From positions 16,014,001 to 16,078,000 of the forward strand of contig NC_085114.1 of NCBI RefSeq assembly GCF_030269925.1: 64,000 nucleotides of DNA, given 5' to 3'. The notes under the pieces were generated by a model, which worked only from the letters and a program-made list of their open reading frames with translations, ran no database searches and had not been told where the DNA came from. The DNA comes from Bombyx mori (taxonomy: Eukaryota > Arthropoda > Insecta > Lepidoptera > Bombycidae). Made by a program: the position numbers and the translations under genes. Shown here one piece after another: positions 1 to 12,598 of the stretch. Numbering within the stretch: the first letter of the stretch is position 1; each line of letters starts with the position of its first letter.

Positions 1-1110
1 CAGCCCAACCGCTGCCTCCAAAGAATTGCATAAAATATCGTTTGACGAAAACGTCTTATAGTGCTTACTTTGTTTCCTTTTAATAGTTAGTAGAAAGTTT
101 TGTAGCTTAGCATGGATGGATGGATATCATTATCCTATCTCTTTCTGCTACAAATCATTCGCGGTATTATACATCGGGCATTTTAATAGAAGGGCGTATT
201 ATAACTATAATGAATGGCGCAATATTTATTTCAACAATATAAGATATAAATCATAGGTATCACGACCAGTGGCTCAGTTTACGAAATCACTTCATTGGTT
301 CAGTTGGCACACTGGTTTAAGTCCTAATGTGATTAAGTGTTTTTAATAATTTATCTTAAATCCTAACAGTACGTTAGGAGCGACAGGCGTAGGTAATATC
401 AAATAACAATGGTCGGCAGCGACTTGGCTGTATCCCTGGTATTGCTGTCGTTCATGAGCGTCGGTAACCACATACCATTAGGTCTGCCTACAAAGGTAAA
501 AAAAACGCAATAAAAATGTATTGAAACTCTCAACTCTGTTCATTTGTTTTTTTAACTTGTCTATTCTTCTACCGCTTCTTTTATCTCTTCATTTGTACCC
601 CTATCCTCAGACTGGATTGCGACCTCCAACACACCCTGCAACCATTGCTCAAGAAAAGGAGTGGCGTACGGGCAAAGCCAGTAGTACAATTAAGTAGGTC
701 AAGATGGTGTGTACGTAAAATTAGATCAACTAGTGGTCCCCCAGTAGTCGAAATTCGACAGATTTCGCCAAGATTACATTGTAGACAAATAATATTAAAG
801 ACAAACAATAATAATCTATTCTTAATTTGACCACAGACTTTAAACAATAACAAAAGCTTGACAATAAGCAAAGATGTGTTGTGTCGAATACATGGTAGTG
901 TGTGTCATATTTTTTGTTGTTTTAATGTATCTTTTATGCATAATTTAAGAAAAAATATTAGGATCCTGCACTCCTTCTCTATATTCTCTATAAGTGTGGG
1001 AAATTTCATGCTCCTCCGTCCGCGCAATTTTCGTAAAAAGGGGTACAAAGTTTTTGTCTTACGTACGATATAGATGTTTCTGTAAAATAAAATAAAAACA
1101 TAATATATAA
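1..1110. other. Intergenic DNA with one repeat tail
   Basis: I see no gene here. Positions about 395-505 are a copy of a dispersed Bombyx repeat tail (TTGGCTGTATCCCTGGTATT..., then GTAACCACATACCATTAGG and an A-run). The same tail recurs in better form at 61880-61970 and, in part, at 7845-7905. The short open frames in this stretch have no recognisable domains and overlap on both strands, so I treat them as chance. Confidence 0.5.
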
Positions 1111-1113
1111 ATA

Positions 1114-1119
1114 TTTATT
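1114..1119 (-). promoter_or_regulatory. Polyadenylation signal of the kinase-like gene
   Basis: AATAAA on the minus strand, about 20 bases past the stop codon of the kinase-like gene at 1137. Its position fits a 3' end signal for a very short 3' UTR. Confidence 0.55.
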
Positions 1120-1136
1120 TCTGATAAATCATTTGT

Positions 1137-2636
1137 TTATTTTTTCAATAAATATCTTTCCACGAATTCCTCAGACAATTCTACCAGTCTCTCCCGGTAT
1201 ACATTGCAGGTCCTCGCGTAGCGTATTAAAGGGGCAGACCTATCTTCGAAGTTATGCTTCTGAAAGGTTTCCGGATCGTCAAAAGTAGCTGCAGCAGTCT
1301 TCGGATCTAATAAGATATAAGGACATATACCCAAAGCTTGAAAAATACCAAACATTCTAGAGTTTTCGCAACTCTTCAAAAATTCCTCCCAGTTGTAGCC
1401 GATTCTTTTCAATCTCAATTTGGTATTTTCATTTAGATGCTTGGAAAAAATTGTATAGTAGTGCTCGAAGATTCCTGTTTCGTGCTGCTGCCGGAAACTC
1501 TTCGATGTCGTCAGGTACAGAAAGGTCATGACATCAAACGTCGGTGCCGAGTATCTTATACATTGGTAATCTATGATAACAGCATTATTAGGATTGCAGT
1601 CCTCGTATTTAAACATGATGTTATTAGCCCATAAGTCTTTGTGTATCAATACATTGAATCCATCTTTAACTACAGTCAAACTATCACAAGCTTCTATAAA
1701 CAATTTTACAATACTATTTTCTAATTCTGGCAAGCCAACGTATTTTGCGGAGAAAGTGTTTAGGATGTCTGAAATACATTTTGCGGCCGCACGAAGCCAA
1801 GGGCAGTCCTTAAAAGTGGGTTCGTTTAATAAGTGTTCGTGTTGTTTGTAAAAATTGTATTCACTTCTTCCGTTGAGGATATTCTTAGTCTCGTAATTAG
1901 CGAAGGTTGCGTGGAAACGAGCGATGGACGTAATGGTGACTGTCGCGTGTGGTAGGTCGAAGGTATCCAGGTGGTGCCGAGAACGATAGCCCTGGATGTC
2001 CAAGTCGGGCAGGACCAGCATGCTGTCGGAGTATAGGTATGCTTTGACGTTCCATGGATTCGGATCTGGAATGTCCAAATCGTAAATGTTAGTAGCCGAT
2101 TAAGAGGATTATATTTGCGAATTTAATTGTGTAAAAAATAAATTTATAGAGGAATCGAACCTTGGAAGACTCGCCGCTAATTGTATTTACCTACATTCAC
2201 TTAAATTTGTGCTTCTGGAGATGTTGGTGGCCAAGGGTAATTGTGACCACTCCTCTGAGGGCCGTGCGGATGTTTGCCTTAGAGGCTAATAATAAAAATG
2301 CTTACCTCCGACGTCCTCAAATTCTTCAAAAAGTTCAAAAATTAACCGCTCTCTTCTAAAAAAGTGCTGACTGTCGATGAACTCAGCCTTCGGTTTATTG
2401 TTAACAGGCAATCGTTTCACGAATAAATGCAAACATGTAACTTGTCCACTCACTTGTACTTCTAAAGTCACTTTAAAATGATCACCGAGGAATCCTGCTA
2501 TGCCATCAGCGACAGGTTTGACGTACCCATCAATCACTTTCCCACCCTCGCCCACTGATGATTTGACTATTTGACTTAATTGCTTTTCACTGAACACGTC
2601 GCTTAGATTGCTTCGCAAATTGTTAGTGCCAACCAT
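1137..2636 (-). CDS. CHK/EcKinase-like (ecdysteroid kinase-like) protein
   Basis: Two coding exons, 2636-2306 and 2065-1137, give 419 aa, a usual length for this family. Exon 1 starts at ATG 2636 in a good context (CACAATGG) and ends at a GGAG|GTAAG donor in phase 1. The intron has a CTAAC branch-like site 25 bases before its CCAG acceptor, and the split codon reads Asp. The kinase core is visible: HKDLWANN (about residues 252-259, with the catalytic Asp at 254) and VIIDYQ (metal-binding Asp about 276). This is the Brenner-type arrangement of the CHK kinase-like/EcKinase (DUF1679) family. Family members phosphorylate small molecules, and some insect ones act on ecdysteroids; the substrate here cannot be told. 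No signal peptide is seen, so it is probably cytosolic. It has no obvious functional link with its neighbours. Confidence 0.9.
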
Positions 2637-4908
2637 TGTGCCGACTTGAGATCCGTCCGAGCTGTGGATGTGGGGCTTTATAAGTTAATTAATTTATTAT
2701 CTAATTTATAAATAGACACAGAGATCTCGTTCATTGTTTCATGAATTTCTAGTAGAAGTAGATTCGCACTGGCGTTTCCAAAACGCTCCTCAAAACGCTA
2801 CTTACTGGTTACTAAAGCCCATTATCATATACTTATAACTTTTCAAACACATTTTAATCTCCACTAATTTGTTTTTTTTTTCTTCCTGGTCGGGCTCTTC
2901 ATTATTAAATTTAGTTTTTTGTGAAAGTTTTGCGTTGAATTGGTACTTACAGAGTCAGAACTGGTAGTAAACTCCTTTTATCTCACTCGACATTCTGTTT
3001 CTCATTGGGAGACTGAGATTAGATCTCTTTAACTTTTTTGTGTCATGTTTAGTGTTCTATAATCTTTAACGAAACGTGGAGAGAGCCTAACATGTAATCT
3101 TTTCAGTCTTTTTTTTTTCAAGTTTAGAGTAACAGAGTAAGTCATGCTTAATTTTGTTTTTATTTTTTTATTGCTTAGATGTGGACGAGCTCACAGCCCA
3201 CCTGGTGTTAAGTGGTTACTGGAGCCCATAGACATCCACAACGTAAATGCGCCACCCACCTTGAGATACAAGTTCCAAGGTCTCGTGCATAGCTACAACG
3301 GCTGCCCCACCCTTCAAACCGAAACGCATACTAAATCAATTTAAATAATAAAAATGTTCACTTCAGCAGACTTATCGTCAAAATATCTAATATTGTCACT
3401 TCGGACAGTGCAGATTAAGAATCAAAATACATCTAGTCAATCAATCATTTACTGTTCAAATCATTAATTAGTGTACAACCGACGCCGCGACGCCTGTGCG
3501 ATTTTTTACTAAAGTGATTCTAATGATAATACGAGTATACTTAGGTAAGTACTAGAACAAATATCATAATTTCTTATGCTTCTATTGTGACAGGTAGCAA
3601 ATATGTATTACAACGTACATACGCTATCGTGCACGAAAAGATAAATGACATTTGATTTTGTTTGTTTTACAGTGGCATTCAAATTGTTGCAGTTATGACA
3701 TGCTCCAGCTAATATGAATAATATTAATAATTTAGGGTTTGGCATGAATAATTAATAATTAAGTTGAAGAGGACTTCGAAATATTGTTTATATAATATTT
3801 AGATTAAATTATCCAAATTTGTTTTCATTAAATCTAAATTTAGATTAATAATAAGATTAATCGGCTAGTTGAATTAAAGGTCAGTGATTGATTACTGTAG
3901 CATGAGATCCGAGCTCGATTCTCGATCGAGGAGAGGAAAAATCCTTAGCACACAAATAAAAATAAAAATCACTTCGTGATTCCACCACCATCCACCGGAC
4001 TATATACATTAGAAAAGGAATGATTAATATTTGTTCCAGCGGTCACTTAGTTCTACACCCAAGCTACTGCCAACCGTAAAGTTACAGAGCGTGACGGCTC
4101 TTCGAAAGAAAGATGGACCTAAAAAAGAAAATTCTAGAATAAAAGTCTGAGCAAATCAAATTATATCAAACAATACGAATGAAATGAACAAAGCAGTATC
4201 CAATTATATATTTAAATTTAAAGTTTGAGTGACACTGGTTTAAGACGTTCGAGTCGTTTATATAATTAAAAGACAAGATATTCATTCGCTCCTAAAAATA
4301 CAATTACAAATATTTATTAAAAACAAAACATCACTAATATAAAGATTCATAAAACAATCTGTTGAAGCTATTGGATTTAATTGCCAAAATTAAATTAAGC
4401 ACAATTATTTATTTAATAAAATGTTATACGTGGACTATACGTGTATATTGGCCGACTTAGTGTCTATGGCATTCTGCATGAGTCAACCAAGGGTGGTGCG
4501 TAAAATAACGTGTAGATTGGTAAAGAAAAATAGATGGCGTACACTATACGATCCTCGTGTATTAAAACAATATTAACATGAATCAGTAGGACCGGACGGC
4601 GCTGTCCCGGGGCCGCACCACTGCTCGACCGGCGCCCACGGACGAGCGGGGAATATCTTTTCAATAAAATAGCATTTAATTCAAAATCAATTTATTTGAG
4701 GATTAAATAAATATAATAAATTGAATTTATATTTAATTACCTTTAAAATTACAAAAAATAATGCAACATCTATTAAAAATAAAATCTAAAAATTATACAA
4801 TTATAACATAGTTTAATAAAATTTTTTTATCGTAGTTTACATAATATAGTTAAATATTTACTTAGGAAGACGATTATGGCAATAATGTATTTTTATTTAT
4901 TATTGAAG
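2637..4908. other. Gene-free AT-rich stretch
   Basis: Apart from a Bm1 piece (3160-3335) and a weak tRNA-like SINE remnant near 3888-3960 (GAGCTCGATTCTCGATCG resembles a B-box), I see only AT-rich DNA. A 66-codon minus-strand frame at 4464-4664 has no recognisable motif. If the exon at 4909 belongs to a gene lying to the left, part of this stretch is its intron. Confidence 0.4.
3160..3335 (-). mobile_element. Bm1 SINE fragment (3' half)
   Basis: The plus strand reads TTGCTTAGATG, GAGCTCACAGCCCACCTGGT, GGAGCCCATAGACATC and CTTCAAACCGAAACGCAT. This is the reverse complement of the 3' half of the complete Bm1 copy at 54823-55256. The tRNA-like head is missing, so the copy is 5'-truncated. Confidence 0.85.
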
Positions 4909-5070
4909 GCACCCACTGGCAAGACTACACACTACGACGGCAACATCGACTTGGACCAATCAATCAGCAGCGGAGATAAGAACACCCACGAGCTACTGTC
5001 ATTGCTGGGACCCTGTGACACCTGGAGCGAGGTGGTCCTAGTGGGACACGGACACAGGCCTGGCTGTTAA
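4909..5070 (+). CDS. Unidentified terminal coding exon
   Basis: I do not recognise this protein. A TATTGAAG acceptor is followed by 162 bases of open frame in phase 0, giving 53 aa that end GHGHRPGC and a TAA at 5070. Codon use is GC-richer than the flanks (GGC, AAC, ATC, GAG, CTG), as in the other real exons of the window, and the reverse strand has stops. No upstream exon was found in the 4.9 kb to the left, so the gene may extend beyond the window with the kinase-like gene nested in an intron. Alternatively this is the remains of a lost gene. Its 3' end faces the 3' end of deltex. The peptide is polar, with no membrane segment. Confidence 0.45.
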   Translation, partial: APTGKTTHYDGNIDLDQSISSGDKNTHELLSLLGPCDTWSEVVLVGHGHRPGC

Positions 5071-5375
5071 TTGTCTGTACAATTTAGTTCTTCCACATTA
5101 ACACCCCCCCCTCCCTCCTCCTCGACTCCTGAGGTGCGCAGTGCGGTCACAAGCTCTCATTTTATATGGAGCCCAATTTGTCTTAAATATAATAATATTA
5201 ACATAGATTAACAATATACCTAGCATTTCTATAGATTGTAATGTAATTTAACATAGGATAATATATACAGAAAATTTAATGGAAGACCTAGTATTTCACA
5301 TAATTGCTAATTGTGGAAGACTACGTAACGTACTTATATTACTTTGTAGTTTCATGACATATGCTCATATTCAAT

Positions 5376-5381
5376 TTTATT
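5376..5381 (-). promoter_or_regulatory. Polyadenylation signal of deltex
   Basis: AATAAA on the minus strand, about 95 bases downstream of the deltex stop codon at 5473. Confidence 0.6.
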
Positions 5382-5472
5382 ATCAACAACAATAACGTCA
5401 ACATCAGTTTAATGCAACGCGCACACGGACAGCGAGTCTGCTCACAGAATAAACCGGAGACCGGAGGTATTG

Positions 5473-8400
5473 CTACGGTGCAGTAGGGTGGTGTGCGGGG
5501 TGTGCGGGGTGCGCGGGGTGCGCGGGGTGCGCGAGGCGGTGCAGGCGCTGCAGCAGGTCGGCCAGCAGGTCGGCGGGGCGCGCGGGGGGGCGGTAGTGCG
5601 CGGCGCGGGAGGGCGGCGGGGGCGGGCAGCTCCACGCCACCACGTGCTCGCGGCCCGTCGTGCGCGAAGTGCGCACTACGAACAGCAGGCCGCGCTCCCA
5701 CGCCAGCCGCAGCGACACCACCACCTGCCGGCGCGGCCCGCGGTTAAATCTGTGATGACCTTAGCACTCTATTAGTTAACGACGTCCGCCCCCGGGGTGG
5801 CGGCGGGGACTCACCTGGCGCCCCAGCTGCGTGTCGGGCAGCAGCGAATGTCGCGGGAAGCCCACGGCGTAGTAGGGCGAGCCCGGCGCGGGGTGCGCGG
5901 CGCCCTGCGTGCCGGATTGGAAGCTGCAACACGGGACACTCGGTACACGTCCAGCGGGAGGGGGGCGCTAAGGTCGACCCCGCAACCGCCGCGACAGAAC
6001 GCTTACTTGTATGTGACGAGTATGGACGAGCTGTATTCAAATTGCGGCAGGGAGACCGGCTGCAGGCGCCACGACATGCTGCCCCGGGGCTGCGCGCCGC
6101 TGCACAGGGGGGGGCGCGGCGCGGCGCGAGGCGGAGGCCCGGGCGCCCCGTACGAGTGTCCGCACGCGCCGCACTCCACGTGCAGAGGTTCCTGCGACAT
6201 TCCATCCCACACCCTCACGGACCCGCGGTGGACGCACTCCAGTCGACGGGGGACCGCGAGGGTGGCGCGGCTTATAATATGTTGTGAAGTTGCCGTTGTT
6301 TAATACCAGCCATTTGAAACGTAATGTACATAAGGCTGCAATACACTTTAATAAAATTATAATAAATGTAGTCTAAAGAATAGAGAATATTATTTTCAAT
6401 TGAGTAATTAGTTTATTGACTAGTGCAGGGGTGTACGCACCCCGGCCCGCGCCAGGGCCCGCAGACGGCGCGCGAGGCAGGCGGCGTGCAGCGCGTGCCC
6501 GCAGCGAGCCAGCGCGCGCCCGCCCTGCACCGTGACGTCACACAGCGCGCACGGGCCGCGGGGGGCGCCGCGCCGCGTCCACTCGCGCACCGCCGCCCAC
6601 CACGACTCTGCGGACAGAGGGGACAGGACTTCTTACTTACTGAGCTGATGGCCATTAAATGTAATAACGACAATAAAGAATAAAGGTAAGGTAAAAACGT
6701 TATATTACAAATCGTCTGTTTTATGAGGAGACAAAAATACCTTCAGACACCAATAATACCTATTGTAGGGTCTGCGGGAGTAGAGGGGACTACAATATAT
6801 CGCTATCTCATTCTTACGGTCGGCCTCAGTGTGCCGATCGCCGGTTGCACTTTAGTTTATGTTCGTCTGGATCCGCGAGTATTCACATATAATGTTTTAT
6901 TTATTTATCGACAATTCAGTAAAATGGCAGTGGCAGTAACGTTGAGAGGTAGTTATGAAATATTTCCATTTACCGTCGACAGTCTCGTCGGAGAGGTCGA
7001 GTTCGTCGGCGGAGGGCGCCGGGGACTCGAACACGTCGTCGCTGCCGCCGCTGCAGTTGAGCAGCTCGCCCACGGCCGCCTGCTGCAACGAGACGGCGGC
7101 GCTACTGACGTTTAGGAAACAATAGGATTTCCAAAAGGAAGCAAGTGTGGTGGGTGGGGCGGCACCTGCAAACTGTCCTTGCTCTCGTGGCTGAGGTAGG
7201 TGGACACGGTGTCCACGCTGTGCCTCCTGCCGCCGCCGGAGCCCGTGCTGGTGCACTCCGAGTCGCGCGCGCCGCCCCCCGGACTCTTGTTGTTGTTGCC
7301 TGTCGTCACAGAACATATAGTATTAACGGTGTATAGAGGAAAGGAAACTGCCGCCGCTGATTGTAACTCACTAAATATATTCAAGTTGTGCAATATCTGC
7401 CTCGCTATGCCCGGCTTCCTGTCCTTCGGCGACGCACTCCGGGGCGGGGCGGGGGGCGCGGGGAGGGCGGGCGGCGCGGAGTGGGCGGAGTGGCAGCTGG
7501 CCCCCGTGTGCTGCTGCGGGATGCGACTTTTGCGAACTGTCATGGAAATACATTAACTTTCAATATTGTTCTGTAGTCATAGAAAATTCCTACTCCTGTT
7601 TGGTAGTTTCGATTCCGATAGTGAAGGTTAGATAGTTAATAGATCATAGAGCAGGCACGGATGCAACAAGCTCCGGAGCCTTGCTGTTGGAATGCTTCAC
7701 TTCGTGAGATGTTACAAGACAGTAAAAAACATTTTCATGAATATTTTTACATTTAACTATGATTGCATTATTAGTTTAGGTACGGTAGGTATCAGCTTAG
7801 CTCTGACTCTGGCATTACTAATTACTAAGTCCATGGGTGACAGTTACCACTCACCATCAGGTGGGCCGGATGCTCATCTGCCTACAGGGGCAATAACAAA
7901 AAAGTTTTAGTCTAGAAATAGATAAAACAGATGAAATATTTTTTTTTTTACCAAATACCTAAAAATACTTTCACTACTTTTCAAATGCCTACCGTCAAGC
8001 TGTCTCTGCAGGTTGGGCGGCGGGGGCGGCTGCGGGGTGAGGGTGAGCGGGTAGGGGGGGTGGGGCGCGCGCCGGAGCAGCCTCACCGCCGCCCCGCTCC
8101 GCCCCGTCATGCAGGAGAGCGACACCACCCAATTGTCCAATGTTACGACTTCTATCCCCCGAGACCAAGACTCTTCTAGATGGCATTGTTTCTGAAAACG
8201 TTTGGGGTATCTTTTAAAAGTTTTCTTATCATTTTCTGTAGGATGGTAGAGATTATAATTCATAGACACAGCCCACTGAGCTGGCTATCTCAAACGACTA
8301 AACTAAGAAATAAGAACTCTTCTTACCAATTAGTGAGCGCTTCAGGGATTATTAATTGAATTAGTTTTTGTTGTTTTATATCAATAGATAATTGGAAATT

Positions 8401-9846
8401 TGTTTATATTTACATCAAGCGGCAGAGGGTCATAGAGTAGCTCTCCAGCGCCAGGAGGAGGCATAAACCGAGCCCATTCCCAGCACCAGCCCCGTCCGGC
8501 TACGGACTGCACACTGTAGCATGATCTACGCACACCACACTCTAATATTCCACCATCTATAATCAAAATGTTTTCTTTAAATACAAATTATAAATTGGGC
8601 TATTCAGGTTGTCATTTGGGATAGCTCAGTGACCAATTAAGTCCCAATCACTGGACTAATTTCTACAATCCTTAATGACCGGTAATTTTTCATTTACACA
8701 AGTAGTAGTAAGTAAGTTCCGGTAGTTTTCACAAGTTCTAGACCTTATAAAAATGACTTTTACGATTTAATCTCACATTTATTATTTTAATTTTATTGTT
8801 TTCAACATTTTGAATAATTTAAGTAGTTTAGTAGTTAAGTAGTTATCATGGATATCAAAACTTGAATAAAACAACCAACTATTGTTTCCTAACTATCATT
8901 TGACGCAATGTACGTATCTACTCCAACTGGGGTTTGATTTCTACTAAATAAATAAGTACCACGACAGACGGAAGTGTGTGCTTGTGTCACATATGCTATG
9001 TTTCTTGTAACTTCTGAAAGCATTCGAAAGTTGTTGAAATTATTAAATTAAATAGATTTTTAGCATTTCATGAGTACATCTTGGTTTACAGGCATAAATA
9101 TTTGTAAATTAAAAGTTAGTGACCTTGACCTAGAAGATACAGATTGTTTATCAAATAGGGCCTAATAAAAACCACGAGGACAGTACCTATTTGGTAGAGA
9201 AAAATATTTTAATATGTTTACTTCTGACAGAAATTCACATCTTTTGATATGTAATCAGCCTTATTATTTAATAGAATTCATATTACAGTCCCTTCTCTAA
9301 AATATAATTAAAGGGTCTCCAGGTAATTTCTTTTTTCTTAATGTTTAAGTGCTTTTTATTCCAAAAATATTTACTTGAAAACATATTTTTATATCAAAAT
9401 GGTTATTCTAATTGAACGCTAACTAAAATTTTCAGCTTAATATAACCTTAATAGCACCTGTATAAGTGTATGCATGGCATACTCCTATAAATAATTTGTT
9501 ATTAATCGGTACTCATGGCTAGAAGTTTAATTGTACTGTTATTATGTTATGTTATTAGTGTTTTGGGTGTTTAGCAGAGTCAGTCACAGTAAAGGAATAA
9601 ATAATATAATAGCAATTGAACTCAGGTTTATGTAAATGTGTAATTACCAGGCGTCTCATTACTCTGTGTCAGGGTCAGCAAGTTAACATAATATCCCTTC
9701 AATGCTGGATCAGCATCAGCCAATACCACCCTGGTTAACTTCTTAGCATGAGCCCTTTCTAGGGTCCTTGTAACACTTGGCGTGTGTGGTAACCATTGAC
9801 CATTTGACTGCCACTCCCATACTACAACGCAGTGGACTGAAGACAT
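5473..9846 (-). CDS. dx: Deltex-type E3 ubiquitin ligase (WWE-WWE-RING-DTC)
   Basis: Ten coding exons: 9846-9648, 8541-8414, 8191-7993, 7536-7372, 7299-7166, 7082-6974, 6607-6441, 6191-6007, 5923-5815, 5724-5473. They total 1647 bases, 548 aa, and the phases match at all nine junctions. In order the protein has WWE1 (about 6-60, VVVWEW), WWE2 (about 68-155, WCWEW, then LEESWSRG), and a Pro-rich linker with the Deltex-like segment [21 protein letters not shown]2 follows (C331-x2-C334, [10 protein letters not shown]374-x2-C377), then the Deltex C-terminal domain ([41 protein letters not shown]). Deltex proteins bind the Notch ankyrin domain through WWE and ubiquitinate targets in the cytoplasm. 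Oddities are a 15-residue Pro/Arg insertion between the RING and the QPxG motif, and a C-terminus that departs from the family after VVAW. Exons are very GC-rich inside AT-rich introns. Confidence 0.93.
5497..5535 (-). repeat. 9-bp tandem repeat in the deltex last exon
   Basis: About four copies of a GGTGCGCGG-like nonamer on the plus strand. Read on the minus strand they encode a His-Pro-Ala repeat just before the deltex stop. The unit is a multiple of three, so length changes keep the frame. Confidence 0.75.
7845..7908 (+). repeat. Dispersed Bombyx repeat tail in a deltex intron
   Basis: AGTTACCACTCACCATCAGG, then GTGGGCCGGATGCTCATCTG, CCTACAGGGGCAATAACAA. It matches the tails at 395-505 and 61910-61970. 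It lies in the deltex intron between exons 3 and 4. Confidence 0.6.
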
Positions 9847-9859
9847 TGTTCATTCCATG

Positions 9860-12563
9860 TTGACTAGAAATCCAAAAAAATAATTTTATAAAACTGAACC
9901 AAAAGCAAAATCAATGTATATAATTAAATATAATTGTTAAATATAAAAACCCCATTCCAATCAATTAACAATTTAACATACAAATATTGATTAGTTATGA
10001 ATATAGTTAGCTGATTACTGTCATTAGATCAAACAAGTTTCGTACCTAAGAAGGAAACAGTATCATATGTACTATATGAGTCGACTATTATCAAAGGTGG
10101 CAATCTGACTTTTGGACAATGATTGGTAAATCAGAAAAACGAATTATTGACTTTGTATTCCATTGGCAGTCACAAAACTCTTCGGAACGACATCTTAGAT
10201 AAATAACAGGTTAACTATTAACCTTTATTTAATGCAGGTTTTGAACCGTATTCTTTGAAGGAGACGATTATATTCAAATAAATCTGTATTGACATATCAA
10301 TAAAAATTTTTTGTCCAAATGTACAGATTGCCGCCTTTGATAATAGACGACTCATATAGTCTTTTAAATATTTTAAATGATACAATAAAATAGTCAAAAT
10401 GGCATGTTAATACCATGAGTGCATATGAAGACACTACTAGAGAAGTTAAAGTTCTGGAATGATATTCCTTCATTAAGAAGTTGTTCGTGAACATGCATTA
10501 AGTATTTCCTTATAATAATTGGTACTGGTGTAAAAATACATTAGGCAGTTCATTTATTACGCGACGAAGACTTCATGTATGCAGTTGGATTATTTATTGT
10601 ATTCCAATAAATTTTGCTTTAAAATTATGTTGATAAACAATTTAATACACTTTCTTACTGAAAAATATTACAATATTTTATACTTACAGGTCCAGTTCCA
10701 CATTTGAAAATTATGATCTCAATAGAGCAATAAATTCAAAATTAAGATAACGAAGAAAGCTACAGGAATGCTAAACCAATTTGTTTGTTTGTTTCACAAT
10801 CGCTACTGGTCATTTTCTATTCATATTTCTCAAACATACCCAAATTCATTTACATCAAAATTGCTTTTAAAGTGATACTAAATGTTGAATTGAGTGTACT
10901 ATTTCCTGAATTAAGTAACATTTTTGTTCTAAGTCACTAATTTTAAAGATTAAATAAAATCGTTGCAATTCTGTACCTATGTACCAGTTTCAACATAGCT
11001 TCATAGCCCTGACGCTGTCGAATACTGTCAATGATTTGACAGTCTTGTATATTTCAAAAGCCGAAGGAGTATTCGTGCTAGCGTTAGTGTTAATGTCCGA
11101 GATTCTCTCGAGCCCGTGAGTGTGCTCAACCTATCCCTATTCCAATAACCTATGGCTATTCCAATAACGTTATGACGATTGGTGAGCCCCGTTGGCCTAC
11201 CCAAAGCTGTTGAAAGCCCACGGTTTTTTCATACCTAATTGCTTAGGTAGGGAAAAAAGTCTGAAAACGAAAATAGTAAATTGAAGTTGTCACAGCCAGA
11301 GTCTTGACCGTATGAGCGAAGTTTCTTTTGCATCTTTAATTGAACCACCAAATTAAAATAAAGCATCGATCAATTTTAATCAAATATGTGCAGAATCTGC
11401 AGAATCCAAGTCACATTTTAATGTTTTAAAAAGTACCTGCATCGAAGTTCGTTCGTACCTGCATCGAATTGCAGATACACAAACATTGATACATGCATAC
11501 TATTGAAAAAAAATCACACATATCTCGCAATGAAGTAGGAAACCTAATAGGTCTATGATATCTCGTTATGGCGTTTTTACAACGTAAGTAGGTAGATCAG
11601 ATATTTTTGTTGACAGTATGAATAACACATTTCATTTTAAATCGTACACAGCTATTAAGACGAAATTACAATTGACAAAATGACATTATGATAACAACAT
11701 ACTTTATCTCATTACATTGAGTAATTTACGTGAACTTAACTTTCTAATTAATCATTTACTCATCGATAATTTACTGGTCCTTTGTACATTAGTGTCCAAC
11801 GCGAATTAATGCGATATTTATGACCAGAACGAGTGGCGTGAGACGAGCTTCCGAAGCTTTATGAAACCGCTCGAAACTTATGATTGATTCCATTCGAGTG
11901 AGCTGCTTAGAGGTTACCAAATAGTGATCAAATCTCTTGTCTGTAAATTACTTTGATGATCATCCAAACTAACAATGGACCACTATAAAATGAAAAATGA
12001 GAAATATAATGATCTTAAGGTCTACTTGTCACACTTGATGCTTTTCATTTCTTTTAAGTAACACTGATTTGCAAAATGTTGTATAATAGGACAACAAAAT
12101 GTTGTACAAATATTAAATCTGGTCATTAAATGGATTGTTCAAACTGAGTGATATAAAATTATGAATACCATTGTTGACATTATGTTTGTTGGAAAAGTCA
12201 TATTATTAACAATGTATAATAATATAATATAATAATATAGGTGTTACTTGCCTGGAGATATGTCAAAAAATGTGTTGTTTACATGAGCACCAGGCTCATC
12301 ACAAACCAGGAGAAGTGGGGATTGCTCATGAGGTGCATAACATCTGCTCACAGCAATGATACTGAATGACTATCACAACTGCTCTGACAAGAGTGATATG
12401 ACAAGGAATAGGAATACATTACATAATGTGAAAAAGTCTACACAATTAATTTTAAGAATTGATTATAAATGTTAAAAAAACACAAAAACTAAGAACTACA
12501 GTGTAAAATTACCTATTTATATATCCTTAAAAAATGTGTTGAATTTTCTATTTATTTCTACAG
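9860..12563. other. Intergenic region between divergent genes
   Basis: The deltex start (minus) and the first coding exon of the dsRNA-binding gene (plus) face away from each other across this 2.7 kb, so both promoters probably lie here. The plus gene's first coding exon begins at an acceptor, so a non-coding exon should also be present, but I could not place it. I saw no convincing TATA box. An ACTGTCAA/TTGACAGT inverted repeat sits at about 11025-11044. The rest is AT-rich. Confidence 0.4.
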
Positions 12564-12598
12564 ACAAGGGTCGGGCCGCCAATCATTTCAACCTCGAG

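Noticed and set aside
581..871. 96-codon minus-strand frame
   Set aside because: No domain, no splice support, and it overlaps an equally long plus-strand frame in plain AT-rich DNA.
5339..6303. Several long open frames on both strands in the 5.3-6.3 kb GC-rich region
   Set aside because: They are shadows of the deltex exons. Their Arg/Ala/Pro-rich peptides come from GC-rich DNA read in the wrong frame, and only one frame per exon matches Deltex.
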